NCBI RefSeq assembly: GCF_004335975.1
Contig: NZ_PSZO01000007.1
Location: 1 to 42,463, forward strand
Direction of reading: 5' to 3'
DNA length: 42,463 nt
Source of the DNA: Mycoplasma marinum
Lineage (GTDB): Bacteria > Bacillota_I > Bacilli_A > Mycoplasmatales > Metamycoplasmataceae
Shown here in pieces: positions 40,494 to 42,463 of this stretch. The first letter of the stretch is position 1. Every line of letters begins with the position of its first letter. The notes below the pieces were generated by a model that saw only the letters and a list, made by a program, of their open reading frames with translations, searched no databases and was not told where the DNA came from. The position numbers were made by a program, and so were the translations under genes.

Positions 40494-41888
40494 ATGAAAA
40501 AAATAAGAACAAGATACGCACCATCACCTACTGGATTCCTACATATCGGAGGAGCAAGAACAGCATTATTTTCTTACCTATTTGCAAAACATTTCGACGG
40601 AGAATTCGCTTTGAGAATAGAAGATACAGATGTTAAAAGAAATGTTGAAGGCGGAGAACAATCTCAACTAGATAACTTAGCTTGACTAGGAATTGTTCCT
40701 GACGATTCACCAAGAAATCCAAAATCAGAATATGGGCCATATAGACAATCAGAAAAATTAGACAGATACAATAAAATAATTGATGAATTATTAGAAAAGG
40801 GACATGCTTATAAAGCATATGATTCATCAGAAGAACTTAATCTACAAAGAGCAGAACAAGAAAAAAATGGTAACTTCTCATTTAGATATGATAGAGAATG
40901 ACTAAATCTTAACGATGAAGAAACTTCAAGAAGAGATAAAGCTGGGGAATACTCGGTTAGAATTGCTTTACCAAAAGATAAATGATACTCATGAAAAGAT
41001 ATTGTTAGAGGTAAAGTGTCAGTTAATACTAAAGACATAGGGGATTATGTAATTAGAAAACAAGACGGTTATCCAACTTATAACTTCGCGGTTGTTGTTG
41101 ATGATCATGATATGGAAATCTCTCACGTATTAAGAGGTGAAGAGCATACAACTAATACACCAAAACAACTTGCAATTTATGATTTAATGGGTTGAGAAGC
41201 ACCTACATTTGGACATCTAACAATTATCACAAATATGGAAGGTAAGAAACTTTCAAAACGTGACTTATCAACAAAACAATTTATTGAAGATTATAAAAAT
41301 GAAGGTTATAATCCAAAAGCCATCTTTAACTTTCTAGCACTACTTGGATGAACAGCTAAAGATACTTCTGAAATGAATTCACATGATCAATTAGTTGAAA
41401 AATTCTTGCCTGAAAGACTTTCAAAATCACCTTCAAAATTTGATGTTAAAAAAATGGATTGATTTTCAAAACAATACTTCAAACAAGAAATTAATTCTGT
41501 TGTGGTAGAAAAAATGAAACAAATGACAAGCACAAACGGTTTTGAACAAGAATGATTAGAACTATTTGCTGAAACTTATAAACAAAATGCGGCAACTACA
41601 CAAGATTTAGTTAATGCACTTAAAATTTATAAAAATACAGATGTTAGGGATGCTGAAAATTCAGAAGTTATATCAACATTTAAATCTGAACTATCTAAAA
41701 ATGAATTCTCAATAGAAGGCATTCAAGCTGCAATTAATACAACTAAAGAAATTACAGGTGCAAAAGGTAAATCATTATTCATGCCTATTAGACTTGAAAC
41801 AACTTACCAAGAACATGGTCCGGAACTTGCAAAAGCTATTTATTTATTCGGTAAAGAATTAATTGAAAAGAGACTATCAAATGTCTAA
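40494..41888 (+). CDS. gltX: Glutamyl-tRNA synthetase
   Basis: A 464-aa class I synthetase charging tRNA-Glu (and probably tRNA-Gln, to be amidated later, as usual in mollicutes). HIGG signature in [14 protein letters not shown] (H17-G20); KMSKS-like KKLSKR at 251-256; catalytic-domain pattern [12 protein letters not shown]. Many Trp codons are TGA. No SD is visible, and a -10 box lies just before the ATG. The end overlaps the next start by 8 nt. Residue count fits bacterial GltX. Confidence 0.97.
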
Positions 41889-42255
41889 AAAAATTAAATT
41901 TACTTCAAATATTTCTCAAGCAGGAGAAACACAACAAATTTCTTTTGATGCTGCTGTAACAATTGATACTTATCAAGAATTTACTACATATGAATTTAAA
42001 GAACCAAATATGAATGTAATGAATAAAATTGAAGTTTCAGAAACTGCTGTAAATATCTTTGCTGGTCCAAGTTCAATTAATCTTGAACTTAATAAAACAG
42101 TTGCAATTCAATATCAAACACCACATGGAATACTATTGCTAAACTCACATATGTCTGCATTAACTATTAATGAAGATAATGTAAAAATACAATATTCACT
42201 TGCTAACCAAGAAGATATTGTAGGGAATTATGAAATTATTTTAGAAATTAGCTAA
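41881..42255 (+). CDS. DUF1934-like small beta-barrel protein
   Basis: A 124-aa protein starting [12 protein letters not shown], with alternating beta-strand composition throughout (for example [29 protein letters not shown], and [13 protein letters not shown]). Its length and pattern resemble the DUF1934/YwiB family of calycin-like barrels, which have no firm function. ATG 41881 overlaps gltX by 8 nt, so the two are translated together. A start further upstream would lie deeper in gltX and is less likely. There is a terminator right after. Confidence 0.75.
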   Translation: MSKKIKFTSNISQAGETQQISFDAAVTIDTYQEFTTYEFKEPNMNVMNKIEVSETAVNIFAGPSSINLELNKTVAIQYQTPHGILLLNSHMSALTINEDNVKIQYSLANQEDIVGNYEIILEIS

Positions 42256-42259
42256 TCAT

Positions 42260-42283
42260 ACAACCTAATAAGGTTGTTTTTTT
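42260..42283 (+). terminator. Terminator of the gltX operon
   Basis: A perfect 7-bp stem, ACAACCT (42260-42266) with AGGTTGT (42271-42277), then Ts, 4 nt beyond the stop. Confidence 0.9.
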
Positions 42284-42365
42284 ATAAAAAATTCAAAAAA
42301 ATATGACTCATGACATTAATTAATAATGAAATAAATGTGCAAGACTCGGATTTATGTCTATGACG

Positions 42366-42418
42366 GTAGAGTAGCAAATTTTGTGTAAACTTAGTTTTCA
42401 TGAAATCTCACTACTTCC
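42366..42418 (-). repeat. Dispersed 53-bp repeat, copy B
   Basis: Read on the minus strand it runs from GGAAGTAGTGAG, through AAACTAAGTTT, to TTGCTACTCTAC, matching copy A (29337-29388) in the opposite orientation. It lies past the gltX operon terminator, in DNA where I see no gene up to the window end. Confidence 0.7.
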
Positions 42419-42463
42419 TATGTTGTAATTTTATCTTAACATGAAAAAAGAGCATAACGAAAA

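Overview
The window is 42.5 kb of very AT-rich DNA from a mollicute (Mycoplasma in the broad sense). Almost every gene reads through in-frame TGA codons that must encode tryptophan (genetic code 4). The only release factor seen is RF1, and lipoproteins, Opp, BMP-type and FtsH genes are of mycoplasma type. I cannot name the species.

Layout: 1-2186 is a decayed left flank. It holds a twice-frameshifted polysaccharide pyruvyl transferase pseudogene (-), about 700 bases with no gene, and a structured leader with an intrinsic terminator. 2187-10750 is a tightly overlapped oligopeptide importer operon oppABCDF (+). Its OppA has no lipobox and its OppF is split by about 480 mostly helical residues. 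11000-14970 is a coupled pair (+): a UPF1-like SF1 helicase and a 520-aa protein I do not recognise. 15355-18058 holds a Cof-type HAD phosphatase and prfA (-), then a small membrane protein (+). 18145-18378 is a tRNA cluster (fMet, Asp, Phe; -).

18519-27933 is a nucleoside island. On the minus strand lie two BMP-family substrate-binding lipoproteins, a double-domain ABC ATPase and two permeases. Diverging from them on the plus strand is deoD-deoA-deoC. Together they would import nucleosides, split them and feed deoxyribose phosphate towards glycolysis. The shared spacer carries a near-perfect direct repeat and a small hairpin. Downstream come folA (DHFR) and a PQ-loop membrane protein.

29491-33161 is ftsH, tilS and pth (-), transcribed in the order pth-tilS-ftsH. 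33294-36525 is a pair of overlapping half-ABC exporters (-) in which both Q-loop glutamines appear replaced; an operator-like palindrome lies upstream. 36635-40183 holds guaA and an NCS2 purine permease (-). The permease leader contains a purine riboswitch aptamer of the C74 (guanine/hypoxanthine) type, followed by a terminator. The right end has gltX overlapping a DUF1934 gene (+), then a 52-53 bp copy of a repeat also present at 29337-29388.

The main theme is scavenging of peptides, nucleosides and purine bases. Several genes (prfA, the 17480 gene, pth, gltX) have a -10 box so close to the start codon that their mRNAs should be essentially leaderless. I see no CRISPR array, phage module or intact insertion sequence.
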